Origin: Knoellia sinensis KCTC 19936
GTDB lineage: Bacteria > Actinomycetota > Actinomycetes > Actinomycetales > Dermatophilaceae
NCBI RefSeq assembly: GCF_000768705.1
Contig: NZ_AVPJ01000006.1
Coordinates: 124,001 to 188,000 of the forward strand
Length of the DNA: 64,000 nt
Direction: 5' to 3'
Of the stretch, positions 29,179-40,018 are shown in pieces. The translations under genes were made by a program, and so were the position numbers. Position 1 is the first letter of the stretch. Each line of letters starts with the position of its first letter. The notes under the pieces are model-generated. The model was not told where the DNA came from. It made no database searches and saw only the letters and a list, made by a program, of their open reading frames with translations.

Positions 29179-30321
29179 TCAGGAGTTCGTGGTGCGCTTG
29201 GCCAGTGCCTTGTCGAGCTTGCGGGCCGCGGCCTTCTTGACCTGCTTTGGATCGTCGGCCTTCTCGGGCATGGGTGCTTCGACCATGGCCGAGGCGACGC
29301 CCACCTTGGCCTCGCGTCGCAGGCGATCGGTGTCCTCCCGGACCTCGGCAACGGAAGGCGTGATGCCCTTGCGCTGGGCCTCGGTCGACGTTCGCCGACT
29401 GTGTGACACCAGGTCGAGACCCTGACGAAGGGCCTCCGCATAGACCTCGTCCGGATCGAGCCGGCGGAGCTCGTCGGCGAGGCACTCGGCGTCGCTGCGC
29501 GGCGGGAGAGCGATCGTGCGTTCGGGCCGCCCGGGCTGCGACAGCAATGCGGTCGTGCCGTTCTGGGGACGGACGAGATCGAGCGGTCCGCTCGCCCGGT
29601 CGAAACGGACGCTGATGATGCCACTCCCGTTGCGGGACGGCACGAGGGTCACCGGGCACCTCAGCCGGTGCCCGAGCCAGCCAGCGAGAAGCTTGGCCGA
29701 TGGAGAGTCACCGCCACCGGTGACGACGACCGACGTGACCGGTTCGAACGGAGCCTGGTCGAGGGCGGCTGTCAGCAGGGCCCGCCACAGCGTGATACGG
29801 GACCAGGCGAGATCCGTGTCGCCGGGGGTGTAGGCAGCGGCAAGCTTGGTCAGGGGAGCCTTGGACGTCCCCTTGGTCCGCGCGACGTCGGTGATCCGCC
29901 GCTGAGCCATCTCACCGATGGGGTCGGCAGCCGGGTTCTTCGGAGCCTCTGCCGGCCACCACGCAACGATGGGAGCGTCGGCGAGCAGGAGCGGTGTCAC
30001 GACAGCGCGCCCATGAGCGGTGAGCGGCCCGAAGAGCCGCAGCACCACGACCTCGCTGGCCCCGGCGTCTCCGCCGATCCTGATCTGACCGTCGAGGCGG
30101 GCCGCGCCGCGTCGATTCGCGATCACGACGACGATGATGCGGCAGGGATGCTGCCGACTGGCGTCATTCGCCGTCTCAATCGCGTCATCGGCGTCATTCT
30201 CGTCCACGACGATGACGAGGGTGAGCACCCTGGTGAGTGCCATCGACCCGGTCTCGGAGCGAAGACGCACCAGCCTCTTCGAGATGTCGACGGTGGTCGT
30301 GCTGGGAAGGTCGACGATCAC
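29179..30321 (-). CDS. opcA: OpcA, glucose-6-phosphate dehydrogenase assembly protein
   Basis: About 380 residues. The actinobacterial/cyanobacterial OpcA features are present: the N-terminus VIVDLPSTTTVDISKRLVRL, RIIVVV, LLLADAPIVAWWPAEAP, and VTGGGDSPSAKLLAGWL. OpcA is required for assembly or allosteric activity of Zwf. The GTG at 30321 gives the family start MIVDLP; a TTG at 30333 would add four residues. A 55-nt gap separates it from zwf. The C-terminus is basic (KKAAARKLDKALAKR). Confidence 0.92.
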   Translation of the reverse strand: MIVDLPSTTTVDISKRLVRLRSETGSMALTRVLTLVIVVDENDADDAIETANDASRQHPCRIIVVVIANRRGAARLDGQIRIGGDAGASEVVVLRLFGPLTAHGRAVVTPLLLADAPIVAWWPAEAPKNPAADPIGEMAQRRITDVARTKGTSKAPLTKLAAAYTPGDTDLAWSRITLWRALLTAALDQAPFEPVTSVVVTGGGDSPSAKLLAGWLGHRLRCPVTLVPSRNGSGIISVRFDRASGPLDLVRPQNGTTALLSQPGRPERTIALPPRSDAECLADELRRLDPDEVYAEALRQGLDLVSHSRRTSTEAQRKGITPSVAEVREDTDRLRREAKVGVASAMVEAPMPEKADDPKQVKKAAARKLDKALAKRTTNS

Positions 30322-30376
30322 CGGTATCCCCAATCAGTATCGGAGCGAGGGACGAGCGCAGAACTGCTTGGGGTGG

Positions 30377-31921
30377 TCACGGGAGCCTCCATTCGCGGCC
30401 GTCGCGGCGCATGAGGTTGTCCGCGCTGCGGGGCCCCCAGGTGCCGGACGTGTATTGGTCGATGCCGCCCTTGGTCTTGGCCCAGAACGCCTCGATGGGG
30501 TCGAGAATCTGCCAGGAGAGCTCGACCTCCTCGTGGCGAGGGAAGAGGGGTGGCTCGCCGAGCAGCACGTCGAGGATGAGGCGCTCGTAGGCCTCCGGCG
30601 AACTCTCGGTGAAGGCGCGGCCGTAGCCGAAGTCCATTGTCACGTCCCGCACCTCCATCTGGGCGCCGGGCACTTTGGCGCCGAAGCGCATCGTGACGCC
30701 CTCATCGGGTTGCACCCGAATGACGACGGCGTTCTGTCCGAGTTCTTCGGTCGCCGTGTCGGTGAAGGGAAGGTGAGGGGCCTTCTTGAAGACGACGGCG
30801 ATCTCGGTCACGCGCTTCCCGAGCCGCTTGCCCGTGCGGAGGTAGAACGGGACCCCAGCCCAGCGGCGCGTGTCGATCTCAAGTTTGACCGCGGCATACG
30901 TCTCGGTCGTCGACCGGGCCGCAACACCGTCCTCCTCGAGGTACGAGCTGACTTCCTCGCCGCCCTGCCATCCCTTGGCGTACTGGCCTCGGGCCGACCC
31001 CTTTGCCAGATCCTTCGGCAACCTGACCGCGGACAGGACCTTCTCCTTCTCGCTGCGGAGGTGATCGGCATCGAACGAGACGGGCTCTTCCATCGCCGTG
31101 AGCGCCAGCAGTTGAAGCAGGTGGTTCTGGATGACGTCGCGGGCCGCTCCAATGCCGTCGTAGTAGCCCGCCCGTCCCCCGATCCCGATGTCCTCAGCCA
31201 TGGTGATCTGGACGTGGTCGACGTAGTGGCTGTTCCAGACGGGCTCGAACATCTGGTTTGCAAAGCGCAGGGCCAGGAGGTTCTGGACCGTCTCCTTGCC
31301 GAGGTAGTGGTCAATCCGGAAGACCGCATCGGCCGGGAAGACCTCGGCGACGATCTCGTTGAGCTCGCGGGCACTCTTGAGGTCGTGGCCGAACGGCTTC
31401 TCGATCACCACGCGACGCCAGGAGCCGGGTCCGGCCGTCGACAACCCGGAGCGCTTCAGCTGCTCGCACACCGTGGCGAAGAACGACGGCGGGATCGAGA
31501 GGTAGAAGGCGTGGTTGCCGCCCGTGCCCCGCTTGTCGTCAAGGTCCCGAACCGTCTCGGCGAGAAGGTCGAAGGCCTTGGGGTCGTCGAACGTGCCCGG
31601 GACGAACCGGATTCCCTCGCTCAGGGAACGCCACACGTCCTCCCGGAAGGGTGTCCGCGATCGCTTCTTCACCGACTCGTAGACGATCTTGCCGAAGTCC
31701 TGGTCCGCCCAGTCACGTCTGGCGAACCCGATCAGGGAGAAACCCGGTGGCAGGAGCCCGCGGTTGGCGAGGTCATAGATCGCTGGCATGAGCTTCTTGG
31801 TCGCCAGGTCCCCGGTCACGCCGAACAGGACGAGGCTGCAGGGTCCCGCGATGCGGGGCAGCCTCTTGTCGCGCGGGTCCCTCAGGGGGTTGTGGGTGGC
31901 GGTGACGCGCGCCGGACTCAT
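30377..31921 (-). CDS. zwf: Glucose-6-phosphate 1-dehydrogenase
   Basis: 514 residues. The N-terminal nucleotide-binding motif is VLFGVTGDLATKKLMPA (~residues 31-47), and RIDHYLGKETVQN carries the signature His/Lys of the active site. EKPFGHDL and PFYLRTGKRL are also present. It oxidises glucose-6-phosphate to 6-phosphogluconolactone with NADP+, feeding Pgl in the same operon. ATG start overlaps the pgi stop by 1 nt (TGATG), implying translational coupling. Confidence 0.97.
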   Translation of the reverse strand: MSPARVTATHNPLRDPRDKRLPRIAGPCSLVLFGVTGDLATKKLMPAIYDLANRGLLPPGFSLIGFARRDWADQDFGKIVYESVKKRSRTPFREDVWRSLSEGIRFVPGTFDDPKAFDLLAETVRDLDDKRGTGGNHAFYLSIPPSFFATVCEQLKRSGLSTAGPGSWRRVVIEKPFGHDLKSARELNEIVAEVFPADAVFRIDHYLGKETVQNLLALRFANQMFEPVWNSHYVDHVQITMAEDIGIGGRAGYYDGIGAARDVIQNHLLQLLALTAMEEPVSFDADHLRSEKEKVLSAVRLPKDLAKGSARGQYAKGWQGGEEVSSYLEEDGVAARSTTETYAAVKLEIDTRRWAGVPFYLRTGKRLGKRVTEIAVVFKKAPHLPFTDTATEELGQNAVVIRVQPDEGVTMRFGAKVPGAQMEVRDVTMDFGYGRAFTESSPEAYERLILDVLLGEPPLFPRHEEVELSWQILDPIEAFWAKTKGGIDQYTSGTWGPRSADNLMRRDGREWRLP

Positions 31922-33627
31922 CAGGCTCCTGACGTCGAGAGGGCTGACTGCACCTGACCCAGGCCGCGGCCGTGGTCGGTGAGGTGAAGTCGAAGGACGG
32001 GTCGCCCGTGCTCGGCCAGCACCTGCGCGTCACCACCGGCCTGGGCCGCGATGAACTCCCCGAACGTGAATTCGCGCCCGGGGACGGCGAGGTCCTCGGA
32101 CGGCTCGGCAGTGATCTGGATGAAGACCCCGTTGGCCGGTCCGCCCTTGTGGTACTGACCTGTCGAATGCAGGAACCGAGGTCCCCAGCCGAAGGTCACC
32201 GGTCGCCCGGTGTGGTCGAACAGGCTCCGGGCGACCTGCTCGAGTTCGGCGTCCGTCTCGCGGTCGAGGTAGGCCATGACGGCGACGTAGCCGCTGGACT
32301 CGTCGAGCTCACCCAGCAGGGCCGAGACGGCAGACGGCAGGCTGCTCGCGCCGCCGAGCCAATCCCCGCCCAGCGTCCTCACCTCGACTGAACCGTCGAC
32401 GAAGGCCGGCTCTTCGACGGACGATCCCGCCTGGTCGAGCAGGCCCCGAGCGGCCTTCTTGGCGCTCTCGACGTCGGGTTGGTCGAACGGGTTGATGCCG
32501 AGGAGTCGGCCGGCGACAGCGGTCGCAACCTCCCACAGCAGGAACTGCGCCCCGAGGCTGCCGCCCACGGTGACGAGCGATCCGCTGTCACCCGTGTGGT
32601 CCTCGGGCGTTTCGTCGGCCGGGCCCGGCTGCTCCGCGGCGATCGAGTCAGGGTGCCGCTCAGTCAGGTCGCCGTCATCGCCCTCGTCGCCGTCACCGGT
32701 GGCGATGAGGCGGACGACGTTGGCGTCGGCATAGGTGTGGGTGGGGGCCTCACCGTCGGCGACGACGGGGAGAATGCCCTTGCCGTCCTTGCCGGTCGAC
32801 TCGGCGATGAGCTGCTCGGCCCACGCCCCGAAGCCCACGTTCTCGGTGCCGGCATCGACGAGGACGAGCTTGTCGCGAAGCGGTTTCGTCCCCGCCATCG
32901 CGGCACCGAGCCGGAGGGCGGGGTTGCCCTCCTCGTCGGCAGCCAGCAGGTCCGCGACCAGTTCGGCGTCGTCGAGCAGCGCACCCACATCGGCGCCCGC
33001 GAGCCCGGACGGGACCAGGCCGAACGCCGTGAGCGCGGAGTACCGACCACCCACGTCAGGGTCCGCGTTGATGACGCGGTAGCCGGCCGCGCGGGCCTCA
33101 GCGTCGAGCGGACTGCCCGGGTCGGTGACGACGATGATGCGTGTCGTGGGATCGATCCCCGCTTGGGTGAAGGCACTCTCGAAGGCGCGACGCTGTGAAT
33201 CGGTCTCGACGGTGGAGCCCGACTTCGAGGAGACGACCACGGCGGACTTCTTGAGGTCGGTCGAGACGGCGCGGCGCACCACGTCGGGGGAGGAGGAGTC
33301 CAGGACGACGATGTCGACGCCCGCCGTCGCGCAGATGACCTCTGGCGCCAGGGACGAACCACCCATACCGCAGAGGACGATCCGGGAGACGCCGTCCCCG
33401 CGAAGTTCCTCGCGCAGGGCAGCGATCTCGCCGAGGAGCGGGCGCGACGTGCGGGAGAGGCCGACCCAGGACAGGCGCTTGCTCGCCTCCTCGTGTGCCG
33501 CGGCACCCCACAGGTCGGCATCCTGGGCGAAGATCCGGCTGGCGACTCGATCGTCGACGAGCACTGGGACGTGCGTCGAGATGGCGTCAGCAGCCGCGCC
33601 TCGGGCGGTGACCTCGAGGCTGCTCAC
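31921..33627 (-). CDS. pgi: Glucose-6-phosphate isomerase
   Basis: 568 residues, two SIS-type sugar-isomerase domains. Visible segments include [29 protein letters not shown] (phosphate-binding SSKSGxT), [13 protein letters not shown] and [18 protein letters not shown] near the C-terminus. It converts glucose-6-phosphate to fructose-6-phosphate. The actinobacterial form found in this operon has this length. An acidic low-complexity insertion ([18 protein letters not shown] to PEDHTGDSG) lies in the middle and is probably a surface loop. The GTG start overlaps the tal stop by 4 nt. Confidence 0.95.
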   Translation of the reverse strand: MSSLEVTARGAAADAISTHVPVLVDDRVASRIFAQDADLWGAAAHEEASKRLSWVGLSRTSRPLLGEIAALREELRGDGVSRIVLCGMGGSSLAPEVICATAGVDIVVLDSSSPDVVRRAVSTDLKKSAVVVSSKSGSTVETDSQRRAFESAFTQAGIDPTTRIIVVTDPGSPLDAEARAAGYRVINADPDVGGRYSALTAFGLVPSGLAGADVGALLDDAELVADLLAADEEGNPALRLGAAMAGTKPLRDKLVLVDAGTENVGFGAWAEQLIAESTGKDGKGILPVVADGEAPTHTYADANVVRLIATGDGDEGDDGDLTERHPDSIAAEQPGPADETPEDHTGDSGSLVTVGGSLGAQFLLWEVATAVAGRLLGINPFDQPDVESAKKAARGLLDQAGSSVEEPAFVDGSVEVRTLGGDWLGGASSLPSAVSALLGELDESSGYVAVMAYLDRETDAELEQVARSLFDHTGRPVTFGWGPRFLHSTGQYHKGGPANGVFIQITAEPSEDLAVPGREFTFGEFIAAQAGGDAQVLAEHGRPVLRLHLTDHGRGLGQVQSALSTSGA

Positions 33628-34748
33628 CGGGCCGCCTTGTCGAGTTCGGACTGCACGCCCGCGAGCAGCTCCTCCCAGGACTTCTCGAACTTGTCGACGC
33701 CTTCCTTCTCGAGCTGGGCAGTCACATCGGAGTAGGAGATGCCCAGACCCTCGAGGTCGTCGAGGACCTGTGCTGCCTCGTCGTAGGTTCCCTCGATCGT
33801 GTTGCCGGTGATCTCACCGTGGTCCTTGACCGCGTCGAGCGTCTTCTCGGGCATCGTGTTGACCGTGCCGGGTGCCACCAGTTCCGTGACGTACATCGTG
33901 TCCGGGTATGCCGGGTCCTTCACTCCCGTGGACGCCCACAGGGGGCGTTGTGGCTTGGCGCCCTCGGCCTCGAGGCTCTTCCAGCGCGGCGTCGAGAAGA
34001 CCTCTTCGTAGGCCTGGTAGGCGAGTCGTGCGTTGGCGATGGCGGCCTTGCCCCTCAGCGCCTTGGCGGCCTCGGCCTTGTCACCCTCGATGGCGTCGAG
34101 ACGCTTGTCGATCTCGGTGTCGACGCGAGACACGAAGAACGAGGCGACCGACTCGAGTGTGCTGATGTCCTTGCCTGCCTCCTTCGCCTGCTCGAGACCG
34201 GCGAGGTGGGCATTCATCACCGCGCGATAGCGATCGAGGCTGAAGATGAGAGTGACGTTCACGGAGATCCCCTCGGCGAGGACCTTGGTGATCGCCGGCA
34301 GTCCCTCGACCGTGGCGGGGATCTTGACGAGGAGGTTGGGGCGGTCGACGAGCGCCGACAACTCCTTGGCCTGCTCGATGGTCTGGTCGGTGTCGTGCGC
34401 GAGCCGTGGGTCGACCTCGATCGAGACTCGGCCGTCCAGGCCCTTGGTGGCTTCGAAGACCGGCATGAGCACGTCGCAGGCGTCTCGCACGTCCTGGGTG
34501 GTCATTGCGGTGACGGCATCGTCGAGGCTCGCGTTGGCCGCGGCCAACTCGGCCACTTGCTCGCTGTAGTCCTCACCGTCGGACAGGGCCACCTGGAAGA
34601 TCGACGGGTTCGTGGTGACACCCACGACGCCCTTGGTGTCGATGACCTCCTGCAGGTTGCCCGACGTGAGCCGCTCTCGGCTCAGGTCGTCGAGCCAGAT
34701 GGAGACGCCGTTGTCGGCGAGCGCCTGGAGTGCAGTGCTGTCAGTCAT
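33624..34748 (-). CDS. tal: Transaldolase
   Basis: 374 residues, TIM barrel. [13 protein letters not shown] is the N-terminal signature, [16 protein letters not shown] carries the Schiff-base Lys, and [19 protein letters not shown] follows. The length and [11 protein letters not shown] start match the mycobacterial/streptomycete Tal type. It moves a dihydroxyacetone unit between sugar phosphates in the non-oxidative pentose phosphate branch. The ATG at 34748 is 7 nt after tkt; longer in-frame extensions lie within tkt. Confidence 0.96.
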   Translation of the reverse strand: MTDSTALQALADNGVSIWLDDLSRERLTSGNLQEVIDTKGVVGVTTNPSIFQVALSDGEDYSEQVAELAAANASLDDAVTAMTTQDVRDACDVLMPVFEATKGLDGRVSIEVDPRLAHDTDQTIEQAKELSALVDRPNLLVKIPATVEGLPAITKVLAEGISVNVTLIFSLDRYRAVMNAHLAGLEQAKEAGKDISTLESVASFFVSRVDTEIDKRLDAIEGDKAEAAKALRGKAAIANARLAYQAYEEVFSTPRWKSLEAEGAKPQRPLWASTGVKDPAYPDTMYVTELVAPGTVNTMPEKTLDAVKDHGEITGNTIEGTYDEAAQVLDDLEGLGISYSDVTAQLEKEGVDKFEKSWEELLAGVQSELDKAAR

Positions 34749-34755
34749 GGTGAAC

Positions 34756-37041
34756 TCACTTCCCAGCTGTGGCCGCGCTCTTGCGGGCCGGCTTCTTGGT
34801 GGTGGGTACGTCCGTTCCGGTGTCCTTGCGGCTGCGTGGTGCGGTCTCCACGGCCCCGGCGACACCGGCGCCGTTCTGGGCTGCCTTGAGCGACTCCTTC
34901 GCCGCCTTGACGACTGCCTCGGGGGTGAATCCGAACTGTGTGAAGAGCGTCTTGGCGTCGGCCGACGCGCCGAAGTGCTCGATGCTGATCGACCGGCCAG
35001 CGTCTCCGACGATCTCCCGCCAGCCCTGGGCCACGCCGGCTTCGACGCTGACGCGCGCGCGCACCGAGGGCGGCAGAACCTTGTCCCGGTAGCTCTTCGA
35101 CTGGGTGTCGAACCATTCACGGCACGGCATCGAGACGACGCGCGTGGGTACGCCTGACTTCTCCAACGTCCGGCGAGCCTCCAGCGCGACGGACACCTCG
35201 GAGCCCGTGGCCACGAGGATGACCTCGGGAGACTGCTTGCCGTCCTCTCCGCCATCGATGAGGACGTAGCCACCCTTGGCCACGTTGGTGGCCTTGGCGT
35301 GCGTCGTGCGGTCAACGGTGGGGAGGGCCTGACGGCTCAGCGCCAGGGCGGCCGTCGCCCCGTTCTTGAGGATGGCACCCCACGCCGCAGCCGTCTCGTT
35401 GGCGTCGGCGGGGCGGACGACGTCGAGGCCGGGCATCGCTCGCAGCGAGGCCAGGTGCTCGATGGGCTGGTGGGTCGGGCCGTCCTCGCCGAGTCCGATG
35501 GAGTCGTGTGTCCAGACGTAGGTCACGGGCAACTGCTGGATCGCGGCCAGGCGGACGGCGGGGCGCATGTAGTCGGAGAAGACGAGGAACGTGCCGCCGT
35601 AGGGGCGGGTCAGCCCCTCCAGCGCGATCCCGTTGAGGATCATGCCCATGCCGTTCTCGCGGATGCCGAAGTGAAGGGTGCGACCGTAGGGCCCGCCCTT
35701 CCAGGCGTCGGTCTGCTTCGACTTGGGGATGAAGGACGGCTCACCCTCCATCGTCGTGTTGTTGGACTCGGCCAGATCGGCGGAGCCGCCCCACAGCTCG
35801 GGCATGACGGACGCCAGCGCGCCGAGGACCTTGCCGGATGCGGCGCGGGTTGCGATGCCCTTCTCGTCGGCCGGGAAGGTCGGCAGAGCGGCGTCGAGTC
35901 CCTCGGGCAACTCGGCCGCGACCAGTCGGTCGAGGAGCGCGGCGCCGTCCTTGTTCTTGCGGCGCCACGCGGCGTAGGCCGACTTCCATTCCTTGTGGGC
36001 TGCCTTGCCGCGGGCCTTGACCTTGCGCGCGTGGGCGAGAACGTCCTTGTCGACCTCGAAGGTCTTCTTGGGGTCGAAGCCAAGCAGCTCCTTCAGCCCG
36101 GCGATCTCCTCGTCTCCCAGGGCTGAACCGTGCGACTTGCCGGTGCCCTTCTTGGTGGGTGAGGGCCAGGCGATCACCGTGTGGAGTCGGATGAGAGTGG
36201 GTTTGGCGGACTTCTTGCTCTTGTTGAGGGCTGCGAGCAGGGCGTCGACGTCCTCGACATAGTCGGGGCCGCCGGCCGGGTCGTTGCTCTGACGCCAGTC
36301 GACGTCGACGACCTCCCAGCCGTAGGACTGGTAGCGGAGAGCCACGTCCTCGGAGAAGGAGATGTCGGTGTCGTCCTCGATGGAGATCTGGTTGGCGTCG
36401 TAGACGACGGTGAGATTCCCGAGTTCCTGGTGGCCCGCAAGCGAGCTCGCCTCGGACGCCACGCCCTCCATGAGGTCGCCGTCGGAGGCGATGACCCAGA
36501 TGTGATGGTCGAAGGGGCTCTCGCCCGCCTTGGCGTCGGGGTCGAGGAGTCCGCGCTGGCGACGCTGCGCCATGGCCATACCCACGGCCGAGGCGAGTCC
36601 GGAGCCGAGGGGTCCGGTGGTGATCTCGACGCCGGCCGTGTGGTGCACCTCAGGGTGACCCGGCGTGAGTGAGCCCCACGTCCGCAGGGCCTTGAGGTCC
36701 TTGAGTTCCAGGCCATAACCCGAGAGGTACAGCTGGATGTACTGGGTGAGGCTCGAGTGACCGCAGGACAGGACGAAGCGGTCGCGACCGAGCCAGGTGG
36801 GATCGGACGGGTCGTGCGTCATCACGTTCTGGAAGAGCAGGTAGGCCGCGGGGGCCAGACTCATGGCCGTTCCGGGGTGTCCGTTTCCGACCTTCTGCAC
36901 CGCATCGGCGGCGAGAACGCGCACCGTATCGACCGCGCGGACGTCAAGATCGTTCCACTTCGCCTTGCGAGCCGTGGGACGGGCGAGTTCGGGGGAACGC
37001 CGGGTCGTCGCCCGGCCTGCCTTCGGCGTGGTGGTGGTCAC
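34756..37041 (-). CDS. tkt: Transketolase with basic N- and C-terminal extensions
   Basis: 761 residues, somewhat longer than the ~700 typical. The TPP-binding motif is [19 protein letters not shown] through [34 protein letters not shown] (His of substrate site), [21 protein letters not shown], and [23 protein letters not shown] are signature segments. It transfers two-carbon ketol units. The N-terminal ~28 residues are Thr/Arg/Lys-rich, and the C-terminal ~40 end in [20 protein letters not shown], a low-complexity basic tail. GTG start. First gene of the pentose phosphate operon, divergent from ctaB. Confidence 0.96.
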   Translation of the reverse strand: MTTTTPKAGRATTRRSPELARPTARKAKWNDLDVRAVDTVRVLAADAVQKVGNGHPGTAMSLAPAAYLLFQNVMTHDPSDPTWLGRDRFVLSCGHSSLTQYIQLYLSGYGLELKDLKALRTWGSLTPGHPEVHHTAGVEITTGPLGSGLASAVGMAMAQRRQRGLLDPDAKAGESPFDHHIWVIASDGDLMEGVASEASSLAGHQELGNLTVVYDANQISIEDDTDISFSEDVALRYQSYGWEVVDVDWRQSNDPAGGPDYVEDVDALLAALNKSKKSAKPTLIRLHTVIAWPSPTKKGTGKSHGSALGDEEIAGLKELLGFDPKKTFEVDKDVLAHARKVKARGKAAHKEWKSAYAAWRRKNKDGAALLDRLVAAELPEGLDAALPTFPADEKGIATRAASGKVLGALASVMPELWGGSADLAESNNTTMEGEPSFIPKSKQTDAWKGGPYGRTLHFGIRENGMGMILNGIALEGLTRPYGGTFLVFSDYMRPAVRLAAIQQLPVTYVWTHDSIGLGEDGPTHQPIEHLASLRAMPGLDVVRPADANETAAAWGAILKNGATAALALSRQALPTVDRTTHAKATNVAKGGYVLIDGGEDGKQSPEVILVATGSEVSVALEARRTLEKSGVPTRVVSMPCREWFDTQSKSYRDKVLPPSVRARVSVEAGVAQGWREIVGDAGRSISIEHFGASADAKTLFTQFGFTPEAVVKAAKESLKAAQNGAGVAGAVETAPRSRKDTGTDVPTTKKPARKSAATAGK

Positions 37042-37078
37042 GTGGGGCCTCTCTGACGTCGCGAAAATGTGATGCAGG

Positions 37079-37090
37079 TCAAACGTTTGA
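37079..37090. promoter_or_regulatory. Perfect palindrome TCAAACGTTTGA in the tkt/ctaB promoter region
   Basis: A 12-bp perfect palindrome in the 148-bp intergenic region, 37 nt upstream of the tkt GTG. It is AT-rich relative to its surroundings and is a candidate operator for tkt. A TAGACT -10-like hexamer for ctaB lies further right (~37144). No regulator can be named. Confidence 0.4.
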
Positions 37091-37189
37091 TTCCCACCCT
37101 AGACCGCGCCAGACCGGTGGGCGCGACCCTGTCCAGCCCCGGTTAGACTCGCTACGACCAATCGCTCCAGTGCACCCCCGAAGGACGCC

Positions 37190-38131
37190 GTGGCAACCGC
37201 CCCGATCAGCACCGCCTCGTCGGCTCGACCGACCGTTGGGTGGAAGCGATCAGTGGGCAACTACGTCGCGCTGACGAAGCCTCGGATCATCGAACTGCTC
37301 CTCGTGACAACGGTGCCGGTGATGTTCCTGGCTGAACGTGGGGTGCCCAGCCTCTGGCTCATCGTCGCCACCCTCGTCGGTGGGACGCTGAGTGCGGGTG
37401 CCGCCAACACGTTCAACTGTGTCTACGACCGCGACATCGACGCGCTCATGGACCGCACGAAGAACCGTCCGATGGTCACGGGCGAGATCAGCCCGCGGGC
37501 CGGGGTGGTCTTCGGCCTGGTGCTGACCGTGGTGTCGACGGCGTGGTTCGTCGCCTTCGTCAACGTCGCGTCGGCACTTCTCTCGCTCGCGGCGATCGTC
37601 CTGTATGCCGTGTTCTACACGATGATCCTCAAGCGCCGGACCCCGCAGAACATCGTGTGGGGCGGGGTCGCGGGCTGCATGCCGACCCTCATCGGATGGT
37701 CCGCTGTGACGGGCACGGTCGGATGGCCGGCGGTCATCCTCTTCCTCGTGATCTTCTTCTGGACGCCGCCGCACTACTGGCCGTTGTCGATGGCCTTCAA
37801 GGACGACTACGCCAACGCGCACGTGCCGATGCTTCCGGTCGAGCGCGGCGCCATCGCCGTCGCCCGCCAGATCGTGGCCTACAGCTGGGTCATGGTGGCC
37901 GTCTCCCTGGCGCTCGTCCCTGTCGCGGACATGGGCTGGATCTATCTCATCGCCGCACTCGTCAGCGGCGGGCTCTTCATCGGCGAGGCGCACCGACTTC
38001 TGCACCTCGCCAAGCAGGGTGCCGCGACCAAGGTGCTCAAGCCGATGCGCCTCTTCCACTTCTCCATCACCTACGTGACGCTGCTCTTCCTTGCGGTCGC
38101 CATCGATCCGCTCGTCCACCTCGCCATCTGA
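37190..38131 (+). CDS. ctaB: Heme O synthase (protoheme IX farnesyltransferase)
   Basis: 313 residues, about nine transmembrane helices, UbiA superfamily. The two Asp-rich prenyl-diphosphate motifs are [22 protein letters not shown] (~residues 70-90) and, in the second half, [27 protein letters not shown], a CtaB hallmark. It attaches farnesyl to heme b, giving heme o for CtaA and then cytochrome aa3. GTG start, divergent from tkt as in other actinobacteria. Its last 61 nt overlap the 3' end of the convergent MFS gene. Confidence 0.95.
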   Translation: MATAPISTASSARPTVGWKRSVGNYVALTKPRIIELLLVTTVPVMFLAERGVPSLWLIVATLVGGTLSAGAANTFNCVYDRDIDALMDRTKNRPMVTGEISPRAGVVFGLVLTVVSTAWFVAFVNVASALLSLAAIVLYAVFYTMILKRRTPQNIVWGGVAGCMPTLIGWSAVTGTVGWPAVILFLVIFFWTPPHYWPLSMAFKDDYANAHVPMLPVERGAIAVARQIVAYSWVMVAVSLALVPVADMGWIYLIAALVSGGLFIGEAHRLLHLAKQGAATKVLKPMRLFHFSITYVTLLFLAVAIDPLVHLAI

Positions 38132-39366
38132 TCGGGCAGGTCGCGACCGCGGGCGTAGGGCCCGACGAACACCGTCAGCGAGCCGACGGCGTGGATGGCC
38201 GCCATGAGCAGAATGGTCTCCCGTACGCCGATCCAGGTGCCGAGGGCACCCGCGACGAGGGCGGCCAGGGGCATCGTCCCGAAGTTGAGCACGGCCGACG
38301 TGGCCATGGTTCTGCCGAGCAGTTCGGGCGGCGTGTAGCGGAGTCGGAACGACGACCGCACGACGTTGGCACCCACGACGCCGGCTCCGACGAAGAACGA
38401 CCCCAGGGCGACGACTGCCGCACCCGTCCCCGGCCAGGCCAGTCCGATGAGCAGGGCCGGAGGTCCTCCGACGACCTGGAGCCAGCGCAGGGCTCCCGCG
38501 TTGCCCAGCCACTGCGATGTGCGGGTCGCGAGGGTGGCGCCCACGAGTCCCCCCACGGAGCCGAAACCCATGACCAGCCCCACCGAACCCGGTTGCAGGT
38601 GCAGATCGCGAACGAGGAAGAGCACGAGCAGTGCGCCATAGCCCGTCAGCGCGAAGTTGCCCAGGCCGCCGAGCAGGGTCATGAAGCGGAAGTACGGGTC
38701 GCGCGCCACGATGATCACGCCCTCCCTGATCTGGCGAACGAGGGGTTCCGAGGCTTCACGCTCGGGACCGGCTCCGAGTTCCTCGGGCCGCATGCGAGCC
38801 AGGCACCACCAGGAGACGAGGAAGGTCACGACATCGAGCAGCACGACATACGCGGCTGAGAAGAGCTGGACGAGAAGTCCGCCGATCCCGGGACCCCCGA
38901 CCTGCATGGCCGATTCCGTGCCGTAGATCCGTGCGTTGGCGCGTTCGAGGTCGTCGCTCGCCACCACGCGTGGGACGAATGCCGTGTATGCCGTCCGGAA
39001 GAAGACCATGCAACAGCCCAGTCCCAGCGCGGTCACCACGAGGTGGGGAAGCGTGAGGACGTCGAGTGCCCAGGCAAGCGGGACGCTGCCCACGATCGCG
39101 GCGGCAGCAAGGTCGGCTCGCATCATGACCCGGCGCGGGTCCGACCGGTCGACCCAGGCGCCGGCCACGAGGCCGAGGACGAGCCAGGGGAGCCAGACAG
39201 CTCCCGCGAGGATGCCCATCCAGAACGGACCAGCGTCGAACTGGGTGACGGCGATGAGGGGAAAGACGACGGTCGTCGTCATGGACCCGAGGACGCTGAT
39301 GCCTTCGCCGGCCCACAGCAGTCGGAAGTTGTGGCCGAGCCCGGGTGGGGGAGTGGTCGCGCTCAC
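38071..39366 (-). CDS. MFS transporter (EntS/MFS_3-like)
   Basis: 431 residues with about 12 hydrophobic segments. [30 protein letters not shown] is the typical MFS_3 (enterobactin-exporter-like/macrolide efflux-like) N-terminus, and [12 protein letters not shown] is the loop 2-3 motif. The substrate is unknown. The GTG start at 39366 overlaps the stop of the upstream ArsR-type regulator gene by 4 nt (GTGA), so the two are coupled and the regulator probably controls this transporter. The 3' end overlaps ctaB on the opposite strand by 61 nt. Confidence 0.88.
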   Translation of the reverse strand: MSATTPPPGLGHNFRLLWAGEGISVLGSMTTTVVFPLIAVTQFDAGPFWMGILAGAVWLPWLVLGLVAGAWVDRSDPRRVMMRADLAAAAIVGSVPLAWALDVLTLPHLVVTALGLGCCMVFFRTAYTAFVPRVVASDDLERANARIYGTESAMQVGGPGIGGLLVQLFSAAYVVLLDVVTFLVSWWCLARMRPEELGAGPEREASEPLVRQIREGVIIVARDPYFRFMTLLGGLGNFALTGYGALLVLFLVRDLHLQPGSVGLVMGFGSVGGLVGATLATRTSQWLGNAGALRWLQVVGGPPALLIGLAWPGTGAAVVALGSFFVGAGVVGANVVRSSFRLRYTPPELLGRTMATSAVLNFGTMPLAALVAGALGTWIGVRETILLMAAIHAVGSLTVFVGPYARGRDLPDQMARWTSGSMATARKSSVT

Positions 39367-39971
39367 GGCTGGGCCGGGAAGCCGCGAGCGAAGACGAACA
39401 CGGACTCGCGTTCCACGCCGTCGTCCGGCGTGTCCCGGTGGCTCCACCGCAAGAGGACGTCGATCAGTTCCCCCGAGAACTCGCGCAACTCCGAGGGGGA
39501 CAGGCGCAACCAGTTCTGGGTCGCAAAGGCTGCGTCGTCCCACTCGGGCACGGTGGCGGCGTTGGCGTTCCACTCCTGGACGCGCTCGAACTGGCGCTGG
39601 ACGATGAGGGCCTCGGCGGCGTACGCGGCCGTCACGGCTGCCGTGTCGGAGGCGAAGTCGGCGCGGGACCATCGGGTTCCGGGGTCCACGAGGCGCCACC
39701 ATCGTTCGCGCCGGTCCTTTGCGAGTTCGGGGGCCTCCTCGACCAGGCCGGCCTCGCTGAGGACCTTGAGGTGGTGGCTGGCGGAGCCGACGGCCTGACC
39801 GGTTCGGGCGGCGAGACCGGAGGCCGTCGACGGGCCATCGACCTTGAGCGCGTCCATCATCCGCGAACGGAAGGGGTTGGCCATCGCTGAGAGCGCCTTG
39901 GCGTCGGTGATGGTGCGCACGCCATCCTGAGGTGCTCCGGCGCGCGAAGGGGGTCGTTCAGAGGGGGTCAT
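39363..39971 (-). CDS. ArsR-type winged helix-turn-helix regulator
   Basis: 202 residues. The N-terminal half has the ArsR/GntR-like winged-helix pattern ALSAMANPFRSRMMDALKVDGPSTASGLAARTGQAVGSASHHLKVLSEAGLVEE, described here only by position (residues ~25-78), with recognition helix SASHHLKVL. No Cys-rich metal site is visible, so a metal sensor is unlikely. The C-terminal half is probably dimerisation/effector binding. The ATG at 39971 was chosen; the operator repeats lie 18-47 nt upstream, inside and just beyond the ctaA 3' end. It is translationally coupled to the MFS gene. Confidence 0.87.
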   Translation of the reverse strand: MTPSERPPSRAGAPQDGVRTITDAKALSAMANPFRSRMMDALKVDGPSTASGLAARTGQAVGSASHHLKVLSEAGLVEEAPELAKDRRERWWRLVDPGTRWSRADFASDTAAVTAAYAAEALIVQRQFERVQEWNANAATVPEWDDAAFATQNWLRLSPSELREFSGELIDVLLRWSHRDTPDDGVERESVFVFARGFPAQP

Positions 39972-39988
39972 GGTTGCGACCGTAGCCC

Positions 39989-40018
39989 CACAAGAACTCT
40001 TGTGCAACTAGTCTTGTG
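39989..40018 (-). promoter_or_regulatory. Candidate operator of the ArsR-MFS pair: three CACAAGA repeats
   Basis: CACAAGA-AC-TCTTGTG (39989-40004) is a perfect 7-2-7 palindrome; a further TCTTGTG follows at 40012-40018. All lie 18-47 nt upstream of the regulator's ATG and overlap the last codons of ctaA. Position and symmetry fit autoregulation by the winged-helix protein. Confidence 0.6.
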
